Below, one piece after another: positions 24,368 through 33,800 of a DNA stretch of 40,061 nt. How positions within the stretch are numbered: position 1 is the first letter of the stretch; every line of letters begins with the position of its first letter. This DNA is from Deltaproteobacteria bacterium (GTDB lineage: Bacteria > Myxococcota_A > Polyangia > HGW-17 > JAJRWW01), in contig JAOZUO010000024.1 of assembly GCA_029938605.1 (NCBI GenBank), positions 1-40,061 of the forward strand, read 5' to 3'. The notes beneath the pieces are model-generated. The model ran no database searches. It was not told where the DNA came from and saw only the letters and a program-made list of their open reading frames with translations. The position numbers and the translations under genes are program-made.

Positions 24368-27232
24368 CTAAGGCTTGGTTACCATGATTCTACGAAAGCC
24401 CATCACTTCGCTGTTTTCCCGGGCCACCACCAGGATTCGGTTCACGCCTGGCCACAAGGGTACGCGGACCTTGAAAGGCAGCTTTCGGATCTTAGTTCCC
24501 CGGGGCGCGGCGGTGTAGTAGGCCTTGTGGCGGACCTGTTTGGCGTCATAGTTGGTGACCTCCACGAAGAGGTCCTGCACCTGGGTGTCGTCGGAGGCCG
24601 ACCCGGCGATGTCGATGTACGACGTGGTGGCGTCCACGGCCAGGGGCGCCTTGGTGATCTGAATAAGTGGCGGCGAGATCTCTCCCACCAGGCCTGGGGC
24701 CGTGGCGGTCTTAGGGTTCAGCGGCAAATTCACGTGCCCCTGGAGGCTTGCCCGGAGCTTGGAGCCGTACACAGAGAGCTCAAGCTTGATCACGGGCTTG
24801 CGGAAGCTGGGCTCGACCCGGAAGGTCAGGTCCACGTCGCGGGATCCGCCCGGAGCCAGCTTCTTCACCGCTGAGCGTCCCTTCAGAATATTGATGCCAT
24901 GGCCAGCGAGGTTGCGCAGGGCCACCACGCCATCATCGAGCGGACCGGAGCCACTGTTCTTGAGCCGGATCCGGAGCCGGATGGTCTCCCCAGGCTCCGG
25001 GCGACCATCGCCGTTGCCCTTGACATCGTCGTGTAGCCGATAGGAGAGGCTGAAGCGCGGGCGAGGTAGCCCCCCGATGGACACCTGCGTGTGAAGTCGC
25101 ATGGGCTGCGAGAAATCAGGTGACACGAGCACCACCTTCACCGGCTGTATTGAGGAGCGCAGATGTGACGGCAGCTTCACCTGGATGGACACGCTGCGGG
25201 TCTCGCCGGGCTTGACCAGGCCCACGATGAGCTCCCGCTCATGGAAGACGTAGGAAGCGGCGTCGGTGCGGCCGTGCAATCGGTGGATGGGCTGGTTTCC
25301 GCGATTGGTCACGGTGAGCTTCAGCGTCACGGTGGTGCCGGCCTTGGCGGGACCGGAGGGGAGCACCGAGATCTTTGCCTCGAGGGCGGTGGCGTCCAGC
25401 TTCGGGCTCTGGGGCCCCGACGCCTTCCAGTCCACCTTCCGGGTGCGCAGGGCGGTGATGATCTTGCGCTCCTGGCCCCGGCCCCACTCGGCCAGATAGT
25501 CTTTGCCCGCGCGAAGCATCTCCGCCCGGGTGCCGGCGTAGCGTACCAGGAGCAACCGGGCCAGCTCCACCACCGGCGCCTCCGCCGCATTGGCCGATAC
25601 GTTCGCCTGGTGGTGGGTGCTTGCCTTGGTGTCCCTCAAGGGGCTGAGGTAGTCCAATCGCATGGTGGGGAGACGGCGCTTCTGGCTGCGGGCCGGCAGC
25701 AGATCATGGCGTTTGGCCCGCCTCCGGGCGTCCACCTCGTAGCTGAACATGCGGGTCCAGGTTTTGCGCAGGTGCACCGCGTTGGTGTGCACGTCTGGCT
25801 GAACGCCTACGGTCTGGATGGACAGGCTGCCAGGCGTGAGGTATTGGGCCACGGTCATCTTCAAGGCCGAGCCGTCGGGGTTGTCGAAGAGCATCTGCAC
25901 GGTGCCCTTGCCGAAGGTGGTTTCACCAATCACCAGCGCGCGCCCCTGGTTCTTGAGGGCCCCCGCAACGATCTCGGCTGCGCTGGCCGAACCGCGGTTC
26001 ACCAGCACCACCACGGGCTTGTTGAAGACGGTGGTGTCGGCGGAGGCCTTGCGTACTCGCAGTACCACCTTCCGCGCCGCTTCGGTGATCACGATGTCTC
26101 CTGACGATAGGAAGGTGTCGGCCACCATCTCCGCCTGCTGGAGCAGGCCGCCGGGGTTGTTCCACATGTCCAGGATGACGCCCTTGACCCGAGCTCGCTT
26201 GAGCTTTCGGAGATGGTTCTTCAGCTCGTCGGTGGTGTTGTGGGAGAAGCGGTTGAGGCGTACATAGCCCACCCGTCCGGGGAGCAGCTTGGAGGTGACG
26301 CTCTTGATCTCGATGCGGGAGCGCAGGATGTTGAACCGGCGAGGCTCGGGCCAGCCCTCCCGCTCTACCCAGAAGGTCACCGGGGTGCCGGGCTTTCCCC
26401 GTAGGAGGGCCACCGCTTCGGACAGGCGCATGTTCACTGTGGATTCGTCGCCGATCTTGACGATGCGATCTCCGGCCCGGATGCCCGCTCTTGCCGCGGG
26501 GGTTTCATCGATGGGAGAGATGACGGTGAGCTTGCCGTCGCGGATGGAGATTACGATGCCGATGCCTCCAAAGGCGCCCCGGGTGCGGATCTGCATCTCT
26601 CCGTACACCTTGGGCGGCATGAGCACCGAGTGGGGATCCAGGGTGGAGACGATGCCGTTGACTGCGGCGTACTCCAGCGCGGCCAGCTCCTTGGCCGAGG
26701 GCTTGGAGTGTGCTTTCACAGTCTTTCTGATGTAGCCCAGGATGGTCTTGAGCTGTACGTAGACCATGGCGACGCTGGACAGGGGACCTACCATGAATCG
26801 GTGGGACCGCGCCCCCACACGAACCAGGACCGAGCGCTCCTTGGCGCTGCCGGTGATTCGGAGCTCGGCGCGCTCGGCCTCGATGAATTCGAGGGCCTTG
26901 TCGAACATTTTGGTCGCTTTGATACGCCCTGGGGCCACGTACTTTTCGTCGATGGTGGTCAGGGCCGCGGAGAGCACCCGCAGGGGCGGTGTCTTGCCCC
27001 GGTTCAGCGCCAGGCCCCCGGGTCCCACCGCTCCGGTGTGATCGGCGAGGAGCCCATCGCTGCTTCGGCCCATGCCGGTGCGCTTTTTGTCCTGGGCTCG
27101 GCGTCTGTCGCTTCTGTTTCCGCAGGAGATAGACAGCGTCAGCAGCAGCAGGGCGATCCCCACAACCCGGGCGGCGCGCAGGAACGATGATGATCGAAGG
27201 CTTATTGATTGGGGCTCGAAGTGCTGCACCAT
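24368..27232 (-). CDS. S41 (C-terminal processing) peptidase with a long C-terminal extension
   Basis: 954 residues. A hydrophobic signal (IALLLLTLSISC37) gives a possible lipoprotein or Sec signal. A helical N-domain ends in VNGIVSTLDPHS (192-202), then a PDZ domain (about 217-300, GIGIVI to VEREGW), then the S41 core: WNNPGGLL (357-364), RGSASAAEIVAGAL with nucleophile S417, and TTFGKGTVQ with K442. The S417-K442 spacing of 25 equals that of E. coli Prc (S430-K455). After the protease (about 500) there are some 450 more residues, far beyond usual CtpA length, containing at least three beta-sandwich-like segments (VTLKLTVTNRGNQPI; ETIRLRIRLKNSGSGPL; a final LPFKVRVPLWPGVN module). Periplasmic processing protease; the tail may bind substrate or envelope. 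Confidence 0.93.
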   Translation of the reverse strand: MVQHFEPQSISLRSSSFLRAARVVGIALLLLTLSISCGNRSDRRRAQDKKRTGMGRSSDGLLADHTGAVGPGGLALNRGKTPPLRVLSAALTTIDEKYVAPGRIKATKMFDKALEFIEAERAELRITGSAKERSVLVRVGARSHRFMVGPLSSVAMVYVQLKTILGYIRKTVKAHSKPSAKELAALEYAAVNGIVSTLDPHSVLMPPKVYGEMQIRTRGAFGGIGIVISIRDGKLTVISPIDETPAARAGIRAGDRIVKIGDESTVNMRLSEAVALLRGKPGTPVTFWVEREGWPEPRRFNILRSRIEIKSVTSKLLPGRVGYVRLNRFSHNTTDELKNHLRKLKRARVKGVILDMWNNPGGLLQQAEMVADTFLSSGDIVITEAARKVVLRVRKASADTTVFNKPVVVLVNRGSASAAEIVAGALKNQGRALVIGETTFGKGTVQMLFDNPDGSALKMTVAQYLTPGSLSIQTVGVQPDVHTNAVHLRKTWTRMFSYEVDARRRAKRHDLLPARSQKRRLPTMRLDYLSPLRDTKASTHHQANVSANAAEAPVVELARLLLVRYAGTRAEMLRAGKDYLAEWGRGQERKIITALRTRKVDWKASGPQSPKLDATALEAKISVLPSGPAKAGTTVTLKLTVTNRGNQPIHRLHGRTDAASYVFHERELIVGLVKPGETRSVSIQVKLPSHLRSSIQPVKVVLVSPDFSQPMRLHTQVSIGGLPRPRFSLSYRLHDDVKGNGDGRPEPGETIRLRIRLKNSGSGPLDDGVVALRNLAGHGINILKGRSAVKKLAPGGSRDVDLTFRVEPSFRKPVIKLELSVYGSKLRASLQGHVNLPLNPKTATAPGLVGEISPPLIQITKAPLAVDATTSYIDIAGSASDDTQVQDLFVEVTNYDAKQVRHKAYYTAAPRGTKIRKLPFKVRVPLWPGVNRILVVARENSEVMGFRRIMVTKP

Positions 27233-27282
27233 CTACGCTCTCATTGGATATTGGTTTGGCGGTTGGGTCGGTCGGCTCACCA

Positions 27283-27306
27283 CAACCGCGGTTGGTAAGT
27301 ATACCA
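27283..27306 (-). promoter_or_regulatory. Candidate extended -10 promoter with 12-bp palindrome for the protease operon
   Basis: On the minus strand TG-g-TATACT (27306 down to 27298) is an extended -10 with no clear -35. The perfect palindrome CAACCGCGGTTG (27283-27294) falls at the predicted transcription start, about 55 nt ahead of the protease ATG. Confidence 0.4.
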
Positions 27307-27362
27307 TTATCCTAGGGTACGGCCAGTTCCCCTTGGGAAGCAGTTGCGGTCCCAGCTGCGGG

Positions 27363-28103
27363 TCAAGGCGAGTAGCTGAAGGTGAATCCTATGGCCGTCA
27401 GCAGTCCAAAGGCGTTGCCCGGGGTCGGAAACTTGTGGCCGTAGACGATGCCCGACTGTAGGTAGAATCCGTACCGTGCCCTTCGGGGAATCATCAGCGT
27501 AAATGCCGCCAGATGGTACAGGGCCGGGGACCAGAGCTCGTCTCGGCTCGGTACCATGTAGGCGAGCCGGTAGCCCACCGTGAGCGCCCACCACTTCTGG
27601 CCGCCGGCGGTCATGGAGAGCGTTATGTCAGGGCCCACGAAGCCCCCGAATTCGCTGTGCAGGCCGGGTGTGAGGCCCGTCTCCGCTGCCAGGGAGAGCG
27701 TTCGTCGGAAGAGCCATAGACCGTAGCCCACAAACAGACGGCTCGAGATCACGGTCTCCCGGCGGACGCCGAGCTCCTGCTGGAGCTTGTCGGAGTTGTG
27801 ACGCGCTCCCCCGCCGAGCTCGGTGCCCACAACCATGCCGGCCAAGGGCGAGAAGGTGGCCCGCAGACACCCGCCACCAAAGCCCGATCCCTTGAGGTCG
27901 CCTCCTCCTCCGCCGGAGACCCGGGCTCGGATTTCGTGCTCCACGGGCGGATCGGCCGTGGAGGGCAGAGGGAGGGTGGCCGGCGGTGCTGTGCCAGGAC
28001 AGGTGGCCGCGCCAGGTGCGACACCCAGCACGAGACCCCAGCCCAAGGCCAGGGCCAGACGCCGTCGGAGCACAGTTCGGACGGTTGCGCGCAGCTGCTT
28101 CAT
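27363..28103 (-). CDS. Probable outer-membrane beta-barrel protein
   Basis: 246 residues with a long signal peptide (basic start MKQLRATVRTVLRRR, hydrophobic LALALGWGLVLGVAPGAA). The mature part is Gly-rich, with alternating hydrophobic/polar strands separated by turns (VISSRLFVGYGLWLF, TLSLAAETGLTPGL, KWWALTVGYRLAYMV, YGFYLQSGIVYG, FGLLTAIGFTFSY), the look of an 8-strand porin-like barrel. No named family is evident. GGGGAGA lies upstream of the ATG. The gene follows a 165-bp palindromic element that separates it from the next gene upstream on the same strand. Function is unknown; it may be structural or a small channel. Confidence 0.65.
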   Translation of the reverse strand: MKQLRATVRTVLRRRLALALGWGLVLGVAPGAATCPGTAPPATLPLPSTADPPVEHEIRARVSGGGGGDLKGSGFGGGCLRATFSPLAGMVVGTELGGGARHNSDKLQQELGVRRETVISSRLFVGYGLWLFRRTLSLAAETGLTPGLHSEFGGFVGPDITLSMTAGGQKWWALTVGYRLAYMVPSRDELWSPALYHLAAFTLMIPRRARYGFYLQSGIVYGHKFPTPGNAFGLLTAIGFTFSYSP

Positions 28104-28141
28104 GGCCTGTCTCCCCGTTGTATCACAGTTCGCGCTGTCAG

Positions 28142-28306
28142 CTAGTTCCCTGTATCAGTGATAGGTTTCATAAGTCGCGAGACAATTTCGTTCGCTGGCA
28201 AGACGCGACGAGGACGTATACCGGGAGTATACAACTGAGGAGCAACGCAGCCAGCGGACGAAAGGGGCCGCGAATTTCGGAAGGAATCACTGATCCAGGG
28301 AACTAG
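28142..28306. mobile_element. 165-bp imperfect palindrome with 21-bp terminal inverted repeats (MITE/REP-like)
   Basis: The ends 28142-28162 and 28286-28306 are inverted copies matching at 20 of 21 bases (CTAGTTCCCTG then ATCAGTGAT). The exact midpoint, 28224, is also the centre of an inner hairpin GTATAC-cggga-GTATAC (28216-28232). Between them further arms pair (TCGCG; TTTCGT-y-CGCTGGC). There is no open reading frame of note. The symmetry over the full length argues for a folded unit that moved or spread as a whole. Both ends finish in CTAG. The right end supplies the stop and last codons of the adjacent zinc-ribbon membrane gene. Transposase-dependent MITE and REP/BIME-like repeat are both possible. 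Confidence 0.65.
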
Positions 28307-29477
28307 AGCGGTCGAGCTGGGCAGGGAGATCCAGCCCGTGGCAGAGCAGCAGCCCCGAGACCCCAGTGAAGCTGGCGATGAATCCCAACAGCAGGGCCAA
28401 CAGCAGGATGACGGACAGGGCCACAAAGGCGCCTCCGGCGCTGAGCACCGTTCCAGGATCGAGCAGCTCCGGAGCGCCGAGGAGAAAGCGTACGGGCGAG
28501 GCGGCGAGCAGGTCGTTGAAGCGGGCGCCCAGGATTTTTTGATTCAGCGAGAAGACCAGCTCGAAGGCACCGCGCAGAAGTTGGTGGCCTGCGAGTCCCA
28601 GCAGCAGGGTAGCGCCCAGGGGCAGGGCCGCGCGAGTGACCACCTCGGGCGCTTGGCGTCGTAGGAGTTGCCACACGAACCTAAACACCCGGCCCGGATC
28701 CCGCGCGCCGGCGGCTGCCAGTCCCGGGTGGAGGAGCAGCGCCAGGATCATGACCAGCAGGGTGGCGATGGCGCCCGCCGCGGCGAGTACCTGCAGCCAA
28801 AGCAGCAGGCCGGTGATGGCTACGCCCGTGGGGCCGCTCAGGCCGGGTAGGGCTCCCAGCAGCGTCAGTAGCCCCAACAGCAGCGATCCCAGAACGCCTA
28901 GCACCACAAAGCGCAGGGCCGAGCCGATGGCGCCGTTACCGTGCTCCAGGATCATTCGGAGGCTGCGCCCCATTCCCACTGCTTTCCCCTTTAGACGGAC
29001 CTGCAAAAGGTTCGCCACCGCTGACGCCGCCACCACCAGAGACCAGGCCACCAGGCCCAGGGCTGGCGCCACGAAAAGCAAGGCCAGGGATCGTTCCACG
29101 CGATGGCCCACCATGATGAGCCCCACGCTCAACGCAAGCCCCACGGCCAGCATGGCGGCGCAGGGCAGCCAGAGGCGAGGGGACCAGGCCACGGTGAGCG
29201 CCAGAAGTTGTGCGCGTCCTCCGGTCAGGCGGTCGGCCCTCAGGCTTGGGGAGAGGTTGCTGGCTCCCTCCAAGTAGGCCTGGATGGGGTCCTCGCCGCC
29301 CAGAGTGATGGGAGCGTCCTCGAGCTCCTCCACGGTCCAGTTTGGGTCGTCCCCGGGTGTGGGGTGCAGAGCCAAAAGAGCTCCACACTGGCGGCAGCTG
29401 GTCTCCCCACCGCCCTCCTCTTCCAAGATGGGCTGAGGCGTTTGCCAGGTCTCACAGCGTGGACAGGAGAACCTCAT
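28287..29477 (-). CDS. Zinc-ribbon polytopic membrane protein
   Basis: 396 residues. The N-terminus is an MJ0042-like zinc ribbon (FSCPRCETWQ then TSCRQCGALLAL), an acidic linker, and then about six to eight hydrophobic segments (for example LWLPCAAMLAVGLALSVGLIMV, LALLFVAPALGLVAWSLVVAA, LGVLGSLLLGLLTLLGAL, LLLWLQVLAAAGAIATLLVMILALLL, GAFVALSVILLLALLLGFIASF). No transport or enzyme motif is recognised. It follows the SlyD-like gene by 37 bp on the same strand. Its last residues (S-S-L-D-Q) and TGA are encoded by one end of the 165-bp palindrome, so the original C-terminus may have been replaced by insertion of that element. Confidence 0.8.
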   Translation of the reverse strand: MRFSCPRCETWQTPQPILEEEGGGETSCRQCGALLALHPTPGDDPNWTVEELEDAPITLGGEDPIQAYLEGASNLSPSLRADRLTGGRAQLLALTVAWSPRLWLPCAAMLAVGLALSVGLIMVGHRVERSLALLFVAPALGLVAWSLVVAASAVANLLQVRLKGKAVGMGRSLRMILEHGNGAIGSALRFVVLGVLGSLLLGLLTLLGALPGLSGPTGVAITGLLLWLQVLAAAGAIATLLVMILALLLHPGLAAAGARDPGRVFRFVWQLLRRQAPEVVTRAALPLGATLLLGLAGHQLLRGAFELVFSLNQKILGARFNDLLAASPVRFLLGAPELLDPGTVLSAGGAFVALSVILLLALLLGFIASFTGVSGLLLCHGLDLPAQLDRSSSLDQ

Positions 29478-29514
29478 GTAGGACTACGTGGGAACGCGAG
29501 GCGCACGAGAAGTG

Positions 29515-29922
29515 TCACGGCTTGTCGTCGATCTCGATCACCGTCACCTTGTAGGTGAGCTTCTTGCCGGCCAGGGGGTGCACGGGGCGAACGACCACCT
29601 TGTCTTTTTCAATCTTCTCGATGGAGAACTCCACCTCCTGGTCTTGACGTTTGCCAGTGAAGCGGGCTCCCTCTTTGAGATCGAATTCCTTGGGGAATTC
29701 TTCTTTGGTCATGTCCATGGCGGGGATCTCCACCTCGAAGCTCCCCTCCTTCTTTTCGCCCTTGGACATGCCAAGGAGCTGGGTCTCAAGGCCCATGGGC
29801 AGGGAGTGCTTCCCGTGGATGTACTCCAGAGGGCCACGGGATTCGGACGACTCGATCACGCCGACTCCTTCCACGGAAATGGAATAGTCGACTGTTACCT
29901 GTTTACCATTCTCGATCTTCAT
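29515..29922 (-). CDS. SlyD-like FKBP-type peptidyl-prolyl isomerase
   Basis: 135 residues with the SlyD layout: an FKBP strand (KQVTVDYSISVEG), the active-site stretch PLEYIHGKHSLPMGLETQLLGMSKGEKK (residues about 31-58), an inserted IF-type flap (VEIPAMDMTKEEFPKEFDL), and a closing FKBP strand set (HPLAGKKLTYKVTVIEI). There is no His-rich metal-binding tail, unlike E. coli SlyD. No signal peptide, so it acts in the cytosol as a proline isomerase and chaperone. AAGGA lies about 9-12 nt before the ATG. The zinc-ribbon membrane gene follows in the same operon. Assignment is firm to the FKBP/SlyD class; the client is unknown. Confidence 0.92.
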   Translation of the reverse strand: MKIENGKQVTVDYSISVEGVGVIESSESRGPLEYIHGKHSLPMGLETQLLGMSKGEKKEGSFEVEIPAMDMTKEEFPKEFDLKEGARFTGKRQDQEVEFSIEKIEKDKVVVRPVHPLAGKKLTYKVTVIEIDDKP

Positions 29923-30303
29923 TGGCGATTGTCCTTCGATCCTTCTCAGGGTCAGAATCTACCAGAACGATCTCACCACTGCAAAGCCTTTGGACCCACT
30001 CGGGGCTGCCTCAGGAGCATCCCTACAAAATACGTCTCGCGGTTGCATCGCGTGAAGCACACCATCTTCGCGCGCCCTCAATCGGCCCGTAGCACCGCTA
30101 CGCGCCTCTTTCGGCCACGCAAATCTGGCGCACTTCACACGCGCTCCCTGGCGGACTCTATTTGTAGGGAAGCTCCTAGGGCCTGCACTCAATTTGGGAG
30201 TCTCGGGCTTGACCCGCCTGCCAAGATGGGGCATGGTGCCTGCCGGATCGCAACCCATCGGGCGGTCTGTACGCCTCCATCGGTGGGGCTTCGGAACGGT
30301 TCC
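29923..30303. other. 381-bp divergent intergenic region
   Basis: Lies between the SlyD-like gene (minus) and a zinc-ribbon gene (plus). Nearly half is taken by the palindromic element at 30013-30177. A TTGACC (30209-30214) is the best -35-like hexamer toward the plus-strand gene, but its -10 partner is poor. No small gene is convincing; an in-frame plus-strand opening runs through the whole region but reads across the palindrome. Confidence 0.6.
30013..30177. mobile_element. Second 165-bp imperfect palindrome (MITE/REP-like)
   Basis: Terminal inverted repeats start AGGAGC-w-TCCCTACAAA on both strands (30013-30029 and 30161-30177, 16 of 17 matching). The midpoint 30095 coincides with the loop of a central hairpin CGTAGC-acc-GCTACG (30088-30102). 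Inner arms include CGCGTGAAG facing CGCGTGTGAAG. It has the same span and architecture as the element at 28142-28306 but largely different sequence, so a sister family. No coding potential is evident. Confidence 0.62.
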
Positions 30304-30819
30304 ATGAGCAGCATTACGTGCACATGTGGTAAGAAGATTTCCGCCGAGGACGTCTTCACCTTCGGCGAAGACAATCTCTGCCCGGAGTGCTACTCCGGAA
30401 AGTCGGGGCAAGGTCCGCTGGGTGAGCAGTTCCACGGCTGCCCCAAGTGTGGGCATGTGATCCATCAGTTCACGGCCCTGTGTCCCCAGTGCCACGTATC
30501 AGTGCGGGAGATCGGCAAGGTGGAGAGTGTGGCTCGGGGAACGGCCACCAAGGGTATCGTCTTCGTGGTGGGTATCGTGCTTCTGATGCTGACGTCCATG
30601 GCTTTGGGCAACTACGCTGTTGCGTCGGCGGGGCGTTCCCTGTTTTCGGCGATCCCCATGGCCATCGTGGCGTTTGCGTTGGGCGTAAACGGGCTGCTTG
30701 GCTTGCTGTACTTCCGGTTCTTCGCCATCGCCAGGTTTGTCCTGGGGCTCATCGGTTTCGCCCTTGGCGCCGCCAGTTTCATCGGCGCCGTGGCTCTGTA
30801 CATCCTGATGATCCTTTAA
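30304..30819 (+). CDS. Small zinc-ribbon membrane protein
   Basis: 171 residues from ATG 30304. The N-terminal 75 residues hold two zinc ribbons: TCTCG with LCPEC, and GCPKCG with LCPQC. Then three transmembrane helices follow (GIVFVVGIVLLMLTSMAL, AIPMAIVAFALGVNGLLGLL, FVLGLIGFALGAASFIGAVA). An ATG at 30228 is in frame but adds residues without family look or better ribosome site; the chosen start itself has only a weak GGAACGG upstream. Function unknown; the layout is like small membrane proteins with cytosolic ribbons. It converges with the TPR gene, with only 14 bp between the stops. Confidence 0.72.
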   Translation: MSSITCTCGKKISAEDVFTFGEDNLCPECYSGKSGQGPLGEQFHGCPKCGHVIHQFTALCPQCHVSVREIGKVESVARGTATKGIVFVVGIVLLMLTSMALGNYAVASAGRSLFSAIPMAIVAFALGVNGLLGLLYFRFFAIARFVLGLIGFALGAASFIGAVALYILMIL

Positions 30820-30833
30820 GAGCACCCCTTTTT

Positions 30834-33800
30834 TCAGAGCGCCCTTTTAGAGTCTGTGGCGAGGGGGCCCTTGGGTCGGAGCCGCAGGTAGCGGCGTAGA
30901 TGTCGACGGGCGAGTCGGCGTTGACCGAGTTGATTGTAGGTCTTGCCCAGGTAGTGGTGGGCGAGGGCGAGGTTGGGATTGGCCTTCAGGGAATTCATCA
31001 GCCGCTGCTTGGCCTGGCTGAACTTCGCCATCTCGTAGGCCACGATGCCGAGGATCGCCAGGGACCGGGGGCAGGTTGGCCAGATCGTCAGCGCTTTGCG
31101 TGCGTGCCGGCGTGCGGTGCCATAGTTTCCAGCCAGCCAGTATGCGTGTGCCAGGCGGGCGTACACCTCGGCCTGGGCCACGGGACTGATTCGGGAGAAG
31201 GCCGGATCGGCCAGGGCGGTGTTGAGCTGGGCCTTGGCTCCACGGTAGGAGTCGTCATCGAGTCGCACGAGTGCCAGGGCGGATCGCAGCTCGGGTCGGG
31301 CTCCGAATCGGCTGGTCAGCATCCTGTAGGTCTTCTCGCCCCTCCTCCGGGACATGGCCTTGGCGTAGTACAGCAGAAGCAGCACTGCGGCCCGGCGGCC
31401 AATGGATCCCTTCTGTTTCGCGGCCGTCGCCAGCAGGGACCGGGCCCGCCAGGGATCGCTTCGACGCTTGCTCCATCGCTCCAGGTAGAGCCAACCATTG
31501 AGTAGCCGCCGACTCTCTGGTGCGGGCTTGCCCGCCTTCTTCACTGCTTTCTCCGCATCGGCATAGCGCCCCGAGGCCAGCAGCACCTCGGCCCTTCCCA
31601 CCAAAGCGTCGGTCAGGTGCGGCTTCTTTTTAAGGGCCGCGTCAAAGGCTTTGGTAGCGTCATCATAGCGGCCGAGGATCTGCATCAGCTGCCCCTTGGC
31701 CGACAGGACAGACGAATTGTGGGGGAAAGCCGCGATGGCGGACTCGATGGAGGTCTCGGCGGACTTGTGATTCCCCGCGGCGAGGTAGGCGCGAACGAGC
31801 TCTGACCGCAGCTCCGGATCCCGCGCGCGGAGCCGCACTGCCACCTCCAGCCGGATCACGGCGTCGGCGGCCTTGCCCCGGCGGAGCTCCAGCCGGGCCG
31901 CGTCGCGGATCACCTCCACATTTCGGGGCTCCCGCTTCAGCACATTTTCCAGGGCCAAGAGCGCCTCATCGAGTTTCCCCTCTTGGGTCAGAAGCTTGGC
32001 CCAGGTCACCAGGCTGCCCGTAAGGTCCGGGTAGGCCTTGCGCAGCCTGGTGAGGATGCGGCGCGCCAGGGGAAACTGGCCGAGTGCAAGGGCGGCTTGA
32101 GCCCGGAGCAGGTTCATGTCCGGTGTTCGACGTTTTTCTTCCACGGTGTCGAGCTGTCGGAGTACCTCCTTGAATTTGGACTGTTTGAGGGTCGCCCGTG
32201 CCTCGATGATCACCGCCGTGAGGCGGCCGGGGTAGCGGCGCCGAACGGTCTGGATGAGGATCACCGCTTCCGCGGGTGCCTTCCAACGAAGTTGGTGGGT
32301 AGCGACGGCCTCGGCCAGGGCGGGATCACGGAAGCCCCCCCCGGTGAGCACCCGGGCCAGGTAACGCTGCCGCTCGGCGTCTTTGTCCAGGCGCCCGTAG
32401 CCTTCCGCGAGTATGAACTGTGCCCAGCGCTTGTGCCGGGGGCTCACTCTGCCCGTGGCGTCTGCTACCAGGGAGAGCGCCGGATCCAGCCCCTTGAGGG
32501 GCAGGGGGTTTTTGGTACGCGCCAGGGCAGCGCGTATTCGAAGAAGCCGGACCCAGGGGACCTTCCTGTTCTTTTCAGGGATGGAACCCAGGAGTCGATC
32601 GACGTCCTTGTACTGACCTAGAGCTACCAGGGCGCGGATCTTCGCGTGAAGCACCAGGATCTTGGCCTGTCGCGCGGTGAAGGCGTCGAGCAGGCGGAGG
32701 CTCTTGGCCGGATTTCCCAAACGCAAGGCCACCAGCCCGCGAGCGTACGCAACGTAGATGGACCGCGGCCACTGCGCCGCTGCTTTTTTGGTCTCGCCGG
32801 CGGTGCGTTCTCGATTGCCGCTGGCCAACGCCACCAGAATGCGCGCCGCCGCCAGGAGGTCGTCGATTTTGTGACCGCCCTTGTCGAGCATCTGCTCCGC
32901 CCGGTCCGCTGATCCGCCAAACTCCACGGCGGTCACTGCCGCGGCGAAGAGACGTAGGCTTCTGGCAACCTTGTGGCCAGAGGACTCCTGGAGCACCTTG
33001 AGGAGTTTTTTGTCAGCGCGCTTGAGGGAGCGGAAGCTGGCGATCTCCACCTGTGTCTGTGCCGACTTCAGGTGTTTTCTTACCTTCTCCTTCTGCTTGT
33101 CTTTACGCAGCGCCGCCGTAATGAGAAAACCCGTAGCGATGAGTACGAGCACGCCGCCCACCACGGCCAGCAGGCGCCAGTGGGTGGCGAAAAAGCCGCG
33201 ACGGGGATAGCGGGCCGCTGGGGCGGTGTGCTCCCGAGGCGCAGCGGAGGCTGCCTGTGGGGCGCTGGCCGGGCGCGGCGCCGCGTTAGGCGTCGCTGAA
33301 GCGACCGCAGGGGGCGCCGGTGCGGCGGGGGCCGGGCTGGGTGCGGGGCTGCGCGTCGGGCTTGGGGTCGGGCTTGGCGCTGATCCCGCCGGCGCCTGGG
33401 GAGTCACCGGGGGTTGCGCCAGGCGGGGTGGGATGATGGGCTTGCCTCCAGTCGCAGGTACCGGCGCAGCCGCCGGCGGCGCTTCAAAGTGTACGCCCGA
33501 GAACTCCGGTGAGTTATATAGTGAGGGGGCCGCCGGGGTCTTTGTTGGCGGGACAGGCATTGGCGGTGCTTGGGGCGCAAGGGGCTGGGCGCCGGGTGGT
33601 GCTGGGATTGCAGGCGGTGGTAACCCCGGGCCGAGCGTGGGCTTTCGGGCGCCGGGTGGTGCTGGGATTGCAGGCGGTGGCAACCCCGGACCGAGCGTGA
33701 CCTTTGGGCTGCCGGGTGTCGGGGATCGCCCAGCCAAGGACGGGATCCGGAAAGGCGACTTCGCCACAGGTGGCGAGGGCGGCGGCGGCGGCTGGATCTT

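Noticed and set aside
29488..30303. Upstream in-frame extension of the small zinc-ribbon protein
   Set aside because: It would read across the opposite-strand SlyD-like gene and the palindrome; its product is non-family-like, and the ribbon begins just after the ATG at 30304.
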